A stretch of 64,000 nt of DNA from Gimesia chilikensis (GTDB lineage: Bacteria > Planctomycetota > Planctomycetia > Planctomycetales > Planctomycetaceae): positions 1,141,001 to 1,205,000 of the forward strand of contig NZ_CP036266.1 of assembly GCF_007744075.1 (NCBI RefSeq), written 5' to 3'. Positions 44,827 through 52,031 of the stretch are shown one piece after another. The notes below the pieces were generated by a model. That model was given only the letters and a program-made list of their open reading frames with translations, was not told where the DNA came from and searched no databases. The position numbers were made by a program, and so were the translations under genes. Every line of letters begins with the position of its first letter. The first letter of the stretch is position 1.

Positions 44827-45870
44827 ATGACAGACCCAAAGCCCACAGGAGAGGCTCCCCGGCCGGAATCCGATCCGCATCAGGGGCCTCCACCACCGCC
44901 TAAACCTCCCCGCAGGAATTGGCTGGCTCGGATTCTGTTGCTGCTGTTACTGGTGTCCGTCCTGTTTAACCTGGGTTTCTACGCCATGTACCAGGAGTTC
45001 TTCGCCTCCAGCGATGGACCTTCTGAGCAGTTTGAGAGCGGCGATCAGTTCGCTGAGCAGAAAATCGCCATCATTTCCATTTCGGGGACGATCATGCCGC
45101 CGTTCACGGAACGGATTCTCAGAGCAATCGAACAGGCTGACAAAGACGACCAGGTCAAAGCCGTGCTGCTTGAAGTCGACAGCCCCGGCGGTCTGGTCGC
45201 AGACAGCCATCAGATTTATCATCGCCTGGTCGAACTGCGCGAAAAGAAGCCGATTGCGGTTTCGATGAAACGGATGGCTGCTTCCGGTGGATATTATGTC
45301 TCCATGGGGGCCGGAACCGACGGAGTAATTTTTGCCGAGCCGACCACCTGGACGGGATCTTTAGGTGTGATCATTCCCCGCTTCGATTTAAGTGGCCTGG
45401 CAGATAAGGTAGGCATCGTTTCCGATCCGCTGAAAACGGGAGAGTTCAAAGATGCGTTGAATCCGTTCCGGAACATGACCAAACGGGAACGGGAAGTCTG
45501 GGATCATATTCTGGATGAGTCGTATCAGCGATTCATCAACATCATTGCCGACAACCGTAAAGATCTGGATTATGACCAGGTTAAGAAACTCGCGACCGGG
45601 CAGATTTATACCGCCACCGATGCCAAAGCGAATGGCCTGATCGATGAAATCGGCTATCAGGAAGATGCGATTGCCTATTTGCAGAAAAAAACGGGATTCG
45701 AGAAAGTTCGTGTGATACGATACACGCATCCGGCTTCGCTGGCAGATATTCTGCTCAGCACTGCTGAAGCGGGGCAGGTGGAAAACCGTAAACAGGCGCT
45801 GCTCGAATCCACCGTACCCCGGGCGATGTATTATACCTCCTGGCTCGGAGATGTACCGGGGCTGCAGTAA
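44827..45870 (+). CDS. sppA: Signal peptide peptidase SppA (S49)
   Basis: 347 residues; an inner-membrane serine protease that degrades cleaved signal peptides and possibly other membrane fragments. A Pro-rich cytoplasmic N-terminus and one membrane helix (~33-56) precede the S49 domain. The catalytic dyad is S153 in 'MAASGGYYVSMGAG' and K203 in 'SDPLKTGEFKDALNPFR'; 'LEVDSPGGLVADS' and 'TGSLGVI' are also diagnostic. Single-domain, short type. The next gene starts 40 bp downstream. Confidence 0.9.
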   Translation: MTDPKPTGEAPRPESDPHQGPPPPPKPPRRNWLARILLLLLLVSVLFNLGFYAMYQEFFASSDGPSEQFESGDQFAEQKIAIISISGTIMPPFTERILRAIEQADKDDQVKAVLLEVDSPGGLVADSHQIYHRLVELREKKPIAVSMKRMAASGGYYVSMGAGTDGVIFAEPTTWTGSLGVIIPRFDLSGLADKVGIVSDPLKTGEFKDALNPFRNMTKREREVWDHILDESYQRFINIIADNRKDLDYDQVKKLATGQIYTATDAKANGLIDEIGYQEDAIAYLQKKTGFEKVRVIRYTHPASLADILLSTAEAGQVENRKQALLESTVPRAMYYTSWLGDVPGLQ

Positions 45871-45910
45871 GCCGGATTTCCAGAGATACAACATAAAATA
45901 AAGCGTGCCG

Positions 45911-46744
45911 ATGTTTGCCCAACAAGAACCTGTATCCACACCTCCACCGGACCCCTATCTAAACGATCCGGCTTTGTATGGAGCTCCTTCGCCTCTCTGG
46001 TCATTCATGGAGAGCGTGATTGGCATCGTTGTAATGGTGTTCTGGATCTGGATGCTGATCGACTGTCTGCGCAAGGATCCGGATCGGTTCTTGTGGTTCT
46101 GGGTGATCCTGTTCTTTCCCCCTTTTGGCGCACTGATCTATTTCTTCCTGCGCTGGTTACCTTCAAATCAGTTCCAGCTGCCGGAATTTGCCCGGCCTTT
46201 TTTTCGGCAACGACGGCTGAATGAACTGGAAACGGCTGCCATGCAGATTGGGAACCCGTACCAGTTTGTCCGCTGGGGGGACGCCCTGAAAGACGCTGGC
46301 ATCAACCAAAAAAGTCTGGAAGCCTATCAACAGGCACTCGCAAAAGAACCCGATAACCTGCAGGCTTTGTGGGGCGCAGCACAAATCGAGATGAAGTTCA
46401 AAGAATTCGAAACAGCCCAGCAGCGCTGTAAACAGATTCTGGAGGCGGACCCCGAATACAAGTTCGGCGATGTCTCGCTCATGTACTGTAAAACCGTTTG
46501 TGAGCTGGACTCTGCAGAGCAGGCACGTGAGGAACTGGCCCGACATGCCAAACGCTGGCGTCAGCCTGAGGCACTTTATCTGCTGGCTACACTTGAAGCA
46601 GAAGCCGGCGATCATCAGGCCGCCCGCAAGACACTGCAGGGCATGCTGCTGGATATTAATGCCAGTCCCCGCGGTATCGCACGGAAATTTGTCCGCTGGA
46701 AAAGTAAGGCCCGCCGCCTGCTCAAACGCCTGCCGCGATCTTGA
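45911..46744 (+). CDS. Membrane TPR protein with PLDc_N-like N-terminus
   Basis: 277 residues. Two membrane segments (~32-50, ~60-80) with 'WIWMLIDCLRKDPDRFLWFWVILFFPPFGALIYFFLRW' resemble the PLDc_N (cardiolipin synthase N-terminal) motif. TPR-like repeats fill ~115-260 ('NQKSLEAYQQALAKEPDNLQALWGAAQIEM', 'AQQRCKQILEADPEYKFGDVSLMYCK'). The protein is anchored with the repeats in the cytoplasm. The start is the ATG at 45911, with a GTG at 45905. Probably co-transcribed with sppA. Confidence 0.7.
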   Translation: MFAQQEPVSTPPPDPYLNDPALYGAPSPLWSFMESVIGIVVMVFWIWMLIDCLRKDPDRFLWFWVILFFPPFGALIYFFLRWLPSNQFQLPEFARPFFRQRRLNELETAAMQIGNPYQFVRWGDALKDAGINQKSLEAYQQALAKEPDNLQALWGAAQIEMKFKEFETAQQRCKQILEADPEYKFGDVSLMYCKTVCELDSAEQAREELARHAKRWRQPEALYLLATLEAEAGDHQAARKTLQGMLLDINASPRGIARKFVRWKSKARRLLKRLPRS

Positions 46745-46768
46745 AAGCTGACTGCAGTCAGTTCCGGT

Positions 46769-47701
46769 TCAGGACTTCTGCTGTGCTGCCTGACGAAAAT
46801 TCTCCGCATGGAACTGCATCAGTTTCAGACCTTCCTTCTGATAGATCTGCTGCGCACTGTGAGGAACGTCAGGTACGATCAATGTCTCGAACGGGATCTT
46901 GAGCGATTTTAGAAATTCCATGTAGGCGAGATTATTCTCGTAATTGAAGCCCTTTGTACCAACGTGAATCAAAATTCGCAGTGGGGGCTGAGGATCCTTT
47001 GCATATTTACGGGCCAGATCATAAGTGTTATCCCCAGGGACAAAGATCAGGTTCTCACTTTCGCGCCCATTGTTCTCTGAGATCCGTTTTTCCGTCGCCT
47101 GGCCAGCACCGCCCGGTGCTGCGGAACAGAAGAGTTCCGGATGTTTGAACATGATACGTGTCGTTCCCCGGCCTCCCTGGGAAAATCCTTCAATCGCACG
47201 GCCTTTGCGATCGGCAATGGTGCGATAGGTGGCATCGATATGCGGAATCAGTTCTTTGACGAAGACGTCTGCCCCCATGGCGTGCTTACGGTCTGGCAGG
47301 TTGTAATGACTCACCGGTCCCCCGTTAACGAAGACATAGATCATGGGATCGACCTTGCCTGCAGAGATTTGCTTATCGATATACTGAGCCAGTTTCACGC
47401 TTTTGATTTCACTACCAGGACGACCACCATGCAGATAGTAGACTACGGGAAAACGTTTCATTTTATTTTCGGCGTTCCGGTACTGCGGAGGCAGGTAGAT
47501 GCAGTAGCCAACGTCCACATTCATCGACGGGCTGCGAAACGTGGCATGCTTGACCCCGGGGATTTCCTGTTTCAGTTCATTCACCCATTGGAAGGGTTTT
47601 CGTTTCTTTTTCTGTTGTTGTCCCTGGACGGGAATCGAGAACAGGATGACGGAAACAAGAGCTGCCAGGCTGGTGCGCAGAATATGGTTCGGGTACATCA
47701 T
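46769..47701 (-). CDS. Secreted esterase (PF00756 family)
   Basis: 310 residues with a signal peptide (~1-27, ending VQG). The core shows 'FPVVYYLHGGRPGSE', the nucleophile elbow GFSQGG ('RAIEGFSQGGRGTTRIMFKHPE') and a C-terminal His in 'VPDVPHSAQQIYQ'. This family includes feruloyl and acetylxylan esterases and trehalose mycolyltransferases; the substrate here is unknown. It converges with the TPR gene, 24 bp away. Confidence 0.82.
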   Translation of the reverse strand: MMYPNHILRTSLAALVSVILFSIPVQGQQQKKKRKPFQWVNELKQEIPGVKHATFRSPSMNVDVGYCIYLPPQYRNAENKMKRFPVVYYLHGGRPGSEIKSVKLAQYIDKQISAGKVDPMIYVFVNGGPVSHYNLPDRKHAMGADVFVKELIPHIDATYRTIADRKGRAIEGFSQGGRGTTRIMFKHPELFCSAAPGGAGQATEKRISENNGRESENLIFVPGDNTYDLARKYAKDPQPPLRILIHVGTKGFNYENNLAYMEFLKSLKIPFETLIVPDVPHSAQQIYQKEGLKLMQFHAENFRQAAQQKS

Positions 47702-47823
47702 GGAAATGGTTCACTCCGGTGCAGGAAACTGGTGAATCAAAGGACTGATCAGAAATTGTAAACGTTCGCCTGTGTTCCTGTCGAAACCGTTTCCGTGTTC
47801 CACTGCAATATTTCCGAAAACGT

Positions 47824-49653
47824 TTAGATGATTCCGTGCAGCGGACCGTCGGGCGCTCCCAACTGATCGACGCGCCGGGTGATCTCGGGATCTTCGATCA
47901 GGGGAGGGGCATGATGCGGTTTAATACGGGCATCAATGACGAGCGCACCTCGACATCCCCAGTGCTTCTGCTCGGTGAAGGCGTCAATCCCATCAATATC
48001 AGATGCAGGATTGGAGCGGGTGAAGACGGTCCACAGGAAATTATTCAGACTGGCTGCAGTGAAATCGCTGTCATCGACAAGCACAACCAGCGGGAAGCGG
48101 TTCAACGGATGGGAGGCATCCAGAGCTGCACAGAACTGTCTCAGGTCCTGGTTCCCTTCTACAAAACGGGGGGCATGAACCGCCAGAATTCCGGGATGAC
48201 ACAGACGTGGTGCGGTAAACCCGTCCGGCAGGGAGAAGTCTCCGGGAATTTCGGTAGCCAGTTCACGCGACACAGGTCCTGCCGCAGCCATGACGACCTT
48301 GGAGCCCATGTTAAAGCCGGTGCCGGAATAATCGAGCGTGTCGATGGTGGTGCAGGTCTGGAAATGCAGATCCCTCCGCCAGTCAATCCGCTCCAGCAGA
48401 TGCGAGAGGAAGTCGTCAATCTCTTCCGCATCCAGTTCCGGATTGTCTTCGCGGGCGACGATCATCAGGTATTTCGCCAGGCTCAATTGCCCCTGTCCCA
48501 GAATCGCATTGGCGTTCGTCAGAATTTCCTGGGGTTTGCGCTGTTGATCGTAGGGGGTATAGCGTTCGCTGCCCACCGCGAGTAACAGGGGATGCACGCC
48601 GGCCGCATCTACAGCGTGTACCTGATGCACACCCGGAATCACCGAGGGTATTGCTGGCCCGGTGATTTCATGAATGATCGCGCCAAAAGCAGTATCTTCC
48701 TGGGGAGGACGACCCACCACAGTGAAAGGCCAGATCGCGTCTTTACGATGATAGACTGCTTCTACATTCATCACCGGAAAAGGATGCTTGAGACTATAGT
48801 AACCCAGGTGGTCTCCAAATGGACCTTCGGGCAGCAACTGTTCGGGATCGACCCAGCCGGAAATACAGAAATCAGCGTCCGCATAAATTGGTAGTCCCCC
48901 CGGATTACGGACCATGCGAATCGCCCGTTTACTCAGGGCGCCGGCAAAGGTAAGCTCGGAGAGTCCTTCGGGTAAAGGCATGACAGCAGAGAGTGTCATT
49001 GCAGGAGCACCGCCGACAAATACATTCACTTTGAGGGGCTCACCTTTCTCGATCGCCTCCGCATGATGCACGCCGATGCTGCGATGAATCTGGTAATGCA
49101 GGCCGATCTGACGGTTCGGTTGATAGTCATTTCCGGCCAGTTGAATACGGTACATGCCGAGGTTGGAATTCATCAGTCCACCGCGACGCGGGGATTCTGT
49201 ATAAACCTGGGGCAGAGTGACAAACGGGCCACCGTCATCAGGCCAGCTTTTGAGTTGCGGCAGGTCTTCAAGTTGAATCCGGTTCTGCATGATCGGGCCT
49301 CGCGAACAACTGCGAGGCAGCATATGCAGCAAGGAAAAGGGAACGTCACGATATCGCCATGGATGTTTCCAGAACTGGGTGGGGTCGACCTTGAGTTCGA
49401 CCAGATGATTCACGGCGCGGAGTGCATCGCGAAAAATATAGCGGGTGCGATCAATGGTACCAAACAGATTGCTGACCATCGGGAAACGGCAGCCGCGCAC
49501 ATTTGCAAAGTAAACCGCAGGTCCACCTGCCTGGTAAACGCGGCGCTGGATTTCCGCTGCTTCCAGGTTGGCATCGATTTCCTGCTCGATTCGAATCAGT
49601 TGCCCCGTCCGTTCGAGGTCATTGACGCATTCACGCAGTCCGCGGTATCCCAT
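47824..49653 (-). CDS. UbiD-family decarboxylase
   Basis: 609 residues of the prenylated-FMN-dependent UbiD family, which (de)carboxylates aromatic or unsaturated acids. Typical segments: 'YRGLRECVNDLERTGQLIRIEQEID', 'AVYFANVRGCRFPMVSNLFGT', 'YRIQLAGNDYQPNRQIGLHYQIHRSIGVHHAEA', 'FVGGAPAMTLSAVMPLPEG', and the active-site region 'LLPEGPFGDHLGYYSL' with the Glu/Asp pattern. Length exceeds E. coli UbiD (~500), as in the larger subgroup. No UbiX gene lies nearby. Its upstream DNA was cut by the mobile element 100 bp from the ATG. Confidence 0.85.
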   Translation of the reverse strand: MGYRGLRECVNDLERTGQLIRIEQEIDANLEAAEIQRRVYQAGGPAVYFANVRGCRFPMVSNLFGTIDRTRYIFRDALRAVNHLVELKVDPTQFWKHPWRYRDVPFSLLHMLPRSCSRGPIMQNRIQLEDLPQLKSWPDDGGPFVTLPQVYTESPRRGGLMNSNLGMYRIQLAGNDYQPNRQIGLHYQIHRSIGVHHAEAIEKGEPLKVNVFVGGAPAMTLSAVMPLPEGLSELTFAGALSKRAIRMVRNPGGLPIYADADFCISGWVDPEQLLPEGPFGDHLGYYSLKHPFPVMNVEAVYHRKDAIWPFTVVGRPPQEDTAFGAIIHEITGPAIPSVIPGVHQVHAVDAAGVHPLLLAVGSERYTPYDQQRKPQEILTNANAILGQGQLSLAKYLMIVAREDNPELDAEEIDDFLSHLLERIDWRRDLHFQTCTTIDTLDYSGTGFNMGSKVVMAAAGPVSRELATEIPGDFSLPDGFTAPRLCHPGILAVHAPRFVEGNQDLRQFCAALDASHPLNRFPLVVLVDDSDFTAASLNNFLWTVFTRSNPASDIDGIDAFTEQKHWGCRGALVIDARIKPHHAPPLIEDPEITRRVDQLGAPDGPLHGII

Positions 49654-49753
49654 CGGGGCACGTTTCCATTCATCCAGTATTAAAGCTTGTTCAGATTCCA
49701 GTCAGCAGATTAACGGTTGCCAGTGAATTATACCACGCATAACACACCGGAAC

Positions 49754-49771
49754 ACTGGATTGCTGTTCCGT
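49754..49771 (+). repeat. attL core (18-bp direct repeat)
   Basis: ACTGGATTGCTGTTCCGT, identical to 58567-58584. The left flank adds CGGAAC (49748-49753) opposite GTTCCG (49765-49770), an inverted pair with an 11-bp spacer, as expected for a tyrosine recombinase core site. Confidence 0.85.
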
Positions 49772-49843
49772 TCAACCCCTATGGGCACCATGAGAGCGGC
49801 ACTTGATCAGCGAAAACTGACCAGATACAAACCGCTTGAATTG

Positions 49844-49852
49844 TGCTATAAT
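49844..49852 (+). promoter_or_regulatory. Extended -10 promoter at the left end of the element
   Basis: TGCTATAAT is a perfect extended -10 box (TG-N-TATAAT); no good -35 is present. A hairpin AGCCT/AGGCT (49864-49877) and a 10-bp palindrome GTTACGTAAC (49892-49901) follow within 50 bp and could be an operator for an HTH protein of the element. Confidence 0.5.
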
Positions 49853-49971
49853 GGACTGCGGTCAGCCTGCGGAGGCTTGATAGTGTGGCAAGTTACGTAA
49901 CAGTGCTTCCGGGTGTGGAGTAGCTCTCCCGTGGCTGTCTCTGGTGTGAAAGATCATCCGTCATTCCAGAG

Positions 49972-51075
49972 ATGGCCAGCCCGGGCTTTAGGGATGATGA
50001 CAAGATGAGCAATTTCTACAATCGACCGAATCGCAAAGGCGGGTTTGTCCACTTGGAATCGTGGTTCAATGATGCACTAGACCTGCTTGGTGTCCTCAGT
50101 CTCAAGGTGAGGCGGACACTAGCCGATACCCGTGATATTGTTAAGTGTGTCTCACTCAGGGAAACGCTTGACCAATTTTCAAATGGTTCTGATTCATTCG
50201 TAAGAGTGCAGCGCCTGAAAGAGAATTACGATAACGCTGGATTCTCACAGACACTGGAAGACATCAAAACAGCGTGTGGCACTGAGATATTAGCAGAGAC
50301 CTGTCTAATTAGCCTGAATGGCCGGGAGTTTCTTACTGCTGCAGAAGCGCTTTACAGCCTGCTTGTATCAATCATGCAGGTGCGAACAACCCTTGACTAT
50401 GCCGTTAAAGATTACGAAGAGACTCGACGTGCTTTTCTGGAAGAGGGTGAACCGGAAGACTGGGACCAGGAATGGTACGGCTCTGTTTTGTTTCAGGTTG
50501 GCGAATTATCAACTTGTGGTCTGAACGATGAGGCACTGAATCAGATTAGGAAGCTGTTCGACCGTCAGAAGTATGGATACAAAAACTGGCTGAGTAGTGA
50601 CGCGGTGGTACAGCAGAGAGGAGTTTATAAGGATCCAAGACAGCGGTTCCATGAACAGGGGAGAGAGTTGCGACAGCGTTCCCGTGAGTTTGGGCGTATC
50701 ACTCGCAGCAAGTCAGACCAGACACCAGACCAGCCACAGCCGGACACGGTCACTACAGGGGACGAAAAACAGAGGCAGCCACAGGGAAAAACCAAGAATC
50801 AAAAACCAGCTAAAAAGAGTGGGCGCCCCCCAAAAGATCAGCAACAAAAATGGCTTGGTGAGGCATTGCTCATACTGGCGGACAATCCCGACTGGACTAA
50901 TGTTAAAATTGCCAAAGCGGTGGGGGTCACCCCGTCTACCCTTGGCAGGAATCAAGTATGGAAAAACGCCAGAAAGGCAAACGCGGGGGACGGACCGACA
51001 AAAGGACATGTGAGCAATGATAGAAATGGTTCCCCTTATGTAGACGGGGAATATTACGACCACAACGAGGACTAA
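49972..51075 (+). CDS. Element-encoded HTH protein of unknown function
   Basis: 367 residues. The N-terminal ~230 residues are helical without a known domain. Residues ~240-290 are Gln/Lys/Arg-rich with an AT-hook-like 'KKSGRPPKD'. Residues ~295-335 look like a helix-turn-helix ('ILADNPDWTNVKIAKAVGVTPSTLGRNQVWKNARK'), so DNA binding is likely. First gene of the element, behind the extended -10 promoter, so it may be a regulator or part of replication control. ATG 50005 is an alternative start. Codon use is less GC-rich than in the host genes. Confidence 0.6.
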   Translation: MASPGFRDDDKMSNFYNRPNRKGGFVHLESWFNDALDLLGVLSLKVRRTLADTRDIVKCVSLRETLDQFSNGSDSFVRVQRLKENYDNAGFSQTLEDIKTACGTEILAETCLISLNGREFLTAAEALYSLLVSIMQVRTTLDYAVKDYEETRRAFLEEGEPEDWDQEWYGSVLFQVGELSTCGLNDEALNQIRKLFDRQKYGYKNWLSSDAVVQQRGVYKDPRQRFHEQGRELRQRSREFGRITRSKSDQTPDQPQPDTVTTGDEKQRQPQGKTKNQKPAKKSGRPPKDQQQKWLGEALLILADNPDWTNVKIAKAVGVTPSTLGRNQVWKNARKANAGDGPTKGHVSNDRNGSPYVDGEYYDHNED

Positions 51076-51179
51076 AATCATTGAAATGCAATCGTAAATG
51101 CAAAATCAAAAAAACTTTCAGCCCTGAATAACAGTCTGAAACGGCTTTTCAGAGCAGAAACAATGCAATGCAAATGCAA

Positions 51180-51217
51180 AACGGCGTGTACCTGTAGAGG
51201 TATGCGTCGTTTTTTTT
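51180..51217 (+). terminator. Terminator after the first element gene
   Basis: A 14-base stem including three G-U pairs (51180-51193 with 51198-51211), loop GTAG, then seven T. It separates the first gene from the small genes downstream. Confidence 0.85.
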
Positions 51218-51231
51218 ATGGAGCATTCGAA

Positions 51232-51432
51232 ATGAACACGAAGCAGATTAAACAAACAGAGGAGGACATTGCAGCCAGCCTGATCAATTCTTTCGCCGGT
51301 CTAGTGCATGCCAGACTGCGGGGGCTGTTCTCCAAGGCTGTAATGTATGAGTGCGAGCTTAGAGAGTCGGGAGTCAATGTCAGTTTTACCAGTGAAAAAG
51401 GAGGTGAGTCATGCAGCAATCAGGCTCTGTAG
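51232..51432 (+). CDS. Small hypothetical protein of the element
   Basis: 66 residues, helical, no known domain ('IAASLINSFAGLVHARLRGLFSKAV'). The ATG at 51232 has GGAG 8 bases upstream and lies just past the terminator hairpin; the longer frame from 51163 would run through that terminator. Its last 22 bases overlap the next gene, and it encodes that gene's ribosome site. Confidence 0.55.
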   Translation: MNTKQIKQTEEDIAASLINSFAGLVHARLRGLFSKAVMYECELRESGVNVSFTSEKGGESCSNQAL

Positions 51433-51623
51433 TTGTCGGTGAGGTCGAGCCTGACAAGCTCTACACATTGGAGTCGTTTAAAAAGGCCACTGGTCTGAAG
51501 GATTGGGCGCTGAGAACTGCCCGAAAGGCTGGGCTGAAAATGCATCAGGCAGGAAATCGGAAATTCGTGAAAGGACAGGACTTTATTGACTATCTCGAAT
51601 CGTTGGACACTGCAACCAAGTAA
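51411..51623 (+). CDS. Excisionase-like small HTH protein
   Basis: 70 residues. 'YTLESFKKATGLKDWALRTARKAGLKMHQAGNRKFVKGQDFIDYLES' is the winged-HTH pattern of excisionases and MerR-like DNA-binding domains: helix-turn-helix, then a basic wing and 'KGQDFIDYL'. Together with the integrase it would direct excision, or it may act as a repressor. A GGAGG lies 7 bases upstream. An AACCCCC/GGGGGTT inverted repeat follows the stop codon without a T-run. Confidence 0.7.
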   Translation: MQQSGSVVVGEVEPDKLYTLESFKKATGLKDWALRTARKAGLKMHQAGNRKFVKGQDFIDYLESLDTATK

Positions 51624-51675
51624 CAGAACAACCCCCAAAGCTGGACGGGCTCAGGGGGTTGCAAGTGTTCCCATT

Positions 51676-51692
51676 AAGGCAAGCAAATAGGA
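51676..51692 (+). repeat. 17-bp leader motif, copy 1
   Basis: AAGGCAAGCAAATAGGA lies 21 bp upstream of the ATG at 51714. A copy with one difference lies at 54761-54777, ahead of the ATG at 54789. Each includes an AGGA that can serve as a ribosome site in the second case. Confidence 0.55.
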
Positions 51693-51713
51693 AGCAATCA
51701 AGGTAACTCAATT

Positions 51714-52031
51714 ATGTTGAATATTTCAGCGAACACAACCCCATTACGAAAAAGTAAATTCAATTTCCACTCCATCCATCTGACGAGCACAGATCCTGCG
51801 GAGGTGTCCGTCAGTCTCACCATTCCCGGCATTCTCTTCACCATCAATTCCACTATGGCCGGTAGTCAGTTTTACTCCTATCCCCAGTTTCAGACGGTCG
51901 TTTCCCTGGAACACGGTGTAATCCCGTACGTTCCAGAGATCGAGCAAGAGCAGTGCATTCCCACTCGATCACGAATATGGCGTGAGCTGATCCTTGCTAA
52001 TGCCTCAGAGCTGGTCGGGGGTGCTAAATGA
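51714..52031 (+). CDS. Small hypothetical protein of the element
   Basis: 105 residues, beta-rich in character, no known domain or membrane segment. It overlaps the primase gene by 4 bases (ATGA), so the two are translationally coupled and probably work together in element replication; that is inference from position only. AAGGT lies ~10 bases upstream of the ATG. Confidence 0.6.
   Translation: MLNISANTTPLRKSKFNFHSIHLTSTDPAEVSVSLTIPGILFTINSTMAGSQFYSYPQFQTVVSLEHGVIPYVPEIEQEQCIPTRSRIWRELILANASELVGGAK

Noticed and set aside
49754-49796. Possible tRNA 3' end at attL (TTCAACC and CACCA nearby)
   Set aside because: No matching acceptor or T-stem, and no 5' half of a tRNA upstream. The element appears to target an intergenic site.
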